Assembly (NCBI GenBank): GCA_900474095.1
Contig: UCOA01000066.1
Span: 1 to 64,000 of the forward strand
Length of the DNA: 64,000 nt
From: Hyphomicrobiales bacterium
GTDB lineage: Bacteria; Pseudomonadota; Alphaproteobacteria; Rhizobiales; Rhizobiaceae
Reading direction: 5' to 3'
Shown: piece by piece, positions 62,886 to 64,000 of the stretch
How positions within the stretch are numbered: the stretch's first letter is position 1
Layout of the letters: every line of letters starts with the position of its first letter
Position numbers and translations under genes: made by a program
Notes under the pieces: model-generated
What the model saw: the letters and a program-made list of their open reading frames with translations, nothing else
Databases searched by the model: none
Told to the model about the DNA's origin: nothing

Positions 62886-64000
62886 TGACAGCAGCGCAGA
62901 CGGACGATGTCGGCGAAAATGCCCAGGGGGCGGGCCCCTTCCACGTGACCAACCGGCTGATCCTGGCGATCGCCGTGCCGATGACGCTAGGCTTCCTGAC
63001 GACGCCGCTGCTCGGGCTGGTCGATACGGCCGTCGTCGGGCATATGGGGCAGGCGACGCTGCTTGCCGGCCTTGCGGTCGGCGCCATCCTCTTCGACCTC
63101 CTGTTCACCACCTTCAATTTCCTGCGCTCCGCGACGACCGGCCTTGTCGCCCAGGCTTTCGGGCGCGGCGACCGGACGGAAGAGCAGGCCGTTTTCTGGC
63201 GTTCCCTGATCATCGCCTTGGTCTGCGGGACTGCCATCGTCCTGTTGTCGCCGCTGCTCCTGGCGGCCGGGCTCTGGCTAATGGCGCCGGGGCCGGAGGT
63301 GGAGGCGGTGACCCGCACCTATTTCCTCTACCGCGTCCTTTCCGGCCCCGCCGCACTCGCCAACTACACGATCCTTGGCTATGTGCTCGGACGCGGGCAA
63401 GGGACGACGGGACTGATGCTGCAGACGCTGATCAACGGCATCAACATCGTCTTGTCCATTTTTCTCGGGCTTTATCTCGGCTGGGGCGTCATGGGCGTGG
63501 CGCTCGGGACGGTGACGGGCGAAGTGGTCGGTGCGATGGTCGGATTCGCAGTCGTCTATGGCCGCTTTGACCGGACGGTTTCGCCCAGCTGGGCGTCAAT
63601 CATCGCCCGCGATCGCTTGAAGCCGCTGTTCGGGCTCAACCGCGATATCATGATCCGCTCCTTCGTCCTTCTTGGCGCCTTCACGCTGATGACGCGTATC
63701 GGCTCCTCTCTCGGGCCGGTGACGCTTGCCGCCAACGCGGTGCTGATGACGATCTTCCTCGTCGCGGGCTATTATCTCGACGGGCTCGCCAACGCGGCCG
63801 AACAATTGACAGGCCGGGCGATCGGCGCGCGCTTCCGGCCGGCCTTCGACAGGGCGCTGAGAATGACGGCGATCTGGTCCCTCGCTCTGGCCGGGTTTAC
63901 CACTCTCGCCTTTTTGATTTTCGGCGATAGGCTGGTCGATCTGTTGACGACGGCAGAAGACGTGCGGGCGGAGGCTTACGTCTATATGCCGTGGGCAGCG
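62886..64000 (+). CDS. MATE efflux family protein, 3' end beyond the window
   Basis: At least 371 codons are visible. The first helices carry the DinF-type MATE start NRLILAIAVPMTLGFLTTPL with LVDTAVVGHMG, and the second half begins with SFVLLGAFTLMTRIGSSLGP. It is an inner-membrane cation-coupled exporter; the substrate is not predictable. The start at 62886 lacks a strong ribosome site, but the N-terminus fits the family. Confidence 0.9.

Overview
The window is a 64 kb piece of alphaproteobacterial chromosome, most likely from the Rhizobiaceae (Rhizobium, Agrobacterium, Sinorhizobium/Ensifer or a close relative). The grounds are the high GC content, the gene families present (GcrA, PodJ, Frc fructose transporter, SAM-II riboswitch, DUF6894, DUF6460), the rhizobial palindromic repeats, and a gene order that from memory follows Sinorhizobium meliloti in several blocks: frcR-frcBCAK-pyrC-pyrE-frk-pgi-fadD, ppk2-phoR ... 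gcrA-argD-argF-hslO, and fadB-fadA-acyl-CoA dehydrogenase-podJ. No insertion sequence, prophage or CRISPR array is visible; this is mostly core chromosome with small accessory patches.

Layout. 1-14 kb is sugar entry and early glycolysis: a ROK repressor divergent from an ABC fructose transporter with an attached P-loop kinase, then pyrimidine genes (pyrC, pyrE), fructokinase, a GT4 glycosyltransferase, phosphoglucose isomerase and acyl-CoA ligase. Imported fructose can go through Frk to fructose-6-phosphate and through Pgi to glucose-6-phosphate. 14-18 kb holds an MFS exporter, an AI-2E-type permease and ureidoglycine aminohydrolase (purine/ureide catabolism). 18.1-19.8 kb is a patch with tiny ORFs, a possible ligase gene remnant, an AT-rich promoter region and a Tat-type truncated haemoglobin, ending at tRNA-Thr. 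20-25.5 kb carries nitronate monooxygenase, a membrane protein of unknown role, polyphosphate kinase 2, PhoR and GcrA. The pst-phoU-phoB genes that I remember lying between phoR and gcrA in relatives are not there.

25.5-33 kb is arginine biosynthesis (argD, argF), Hsp33, ApaG, a frameshifted CDP-alcohol phosphotransferase, metZ behind a textbook SAM-II riboswitch, a dCTP deaminase family gene and tRNA-Gly. 33-41 kb has a GT2 glycosyltransferase with an MshEN-like N-terminus, a solute-binding protein, TerB-like, nuclease-like, S24 repressor and Tim44-like genes. 41-47 kb is a complete beta-oxidation set (FadB-like, FadA, acyl-CoA dehydrogenase). 47-51 kb is the polarity factor PodJ.

51-64 kb holds TauE/TIGR02186/AsnC-type genes, a DHFR-like protein, the DNA-repair pair PdeM/Lhr-like helicase, an Rrf2-AhpD redox module flanked by two paralogous YitT membrane proteins, a TPR methyltransferase, a CAP-domain lipoprotein and a truncated MATE efflux gene.

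Regulatory signals are unusually readable. Related TTGACGTTT/AAACGTCAA palindromes lie in front of fadD, the nitronate monooxygenase and the acyl-CoA dehydrogenase. There is a perfect 14-bp inverted repeat over the rrf2 promoter, four GANTC sites within 37 bp upstream of gcrA, and CtrA-like boxes before podJ.
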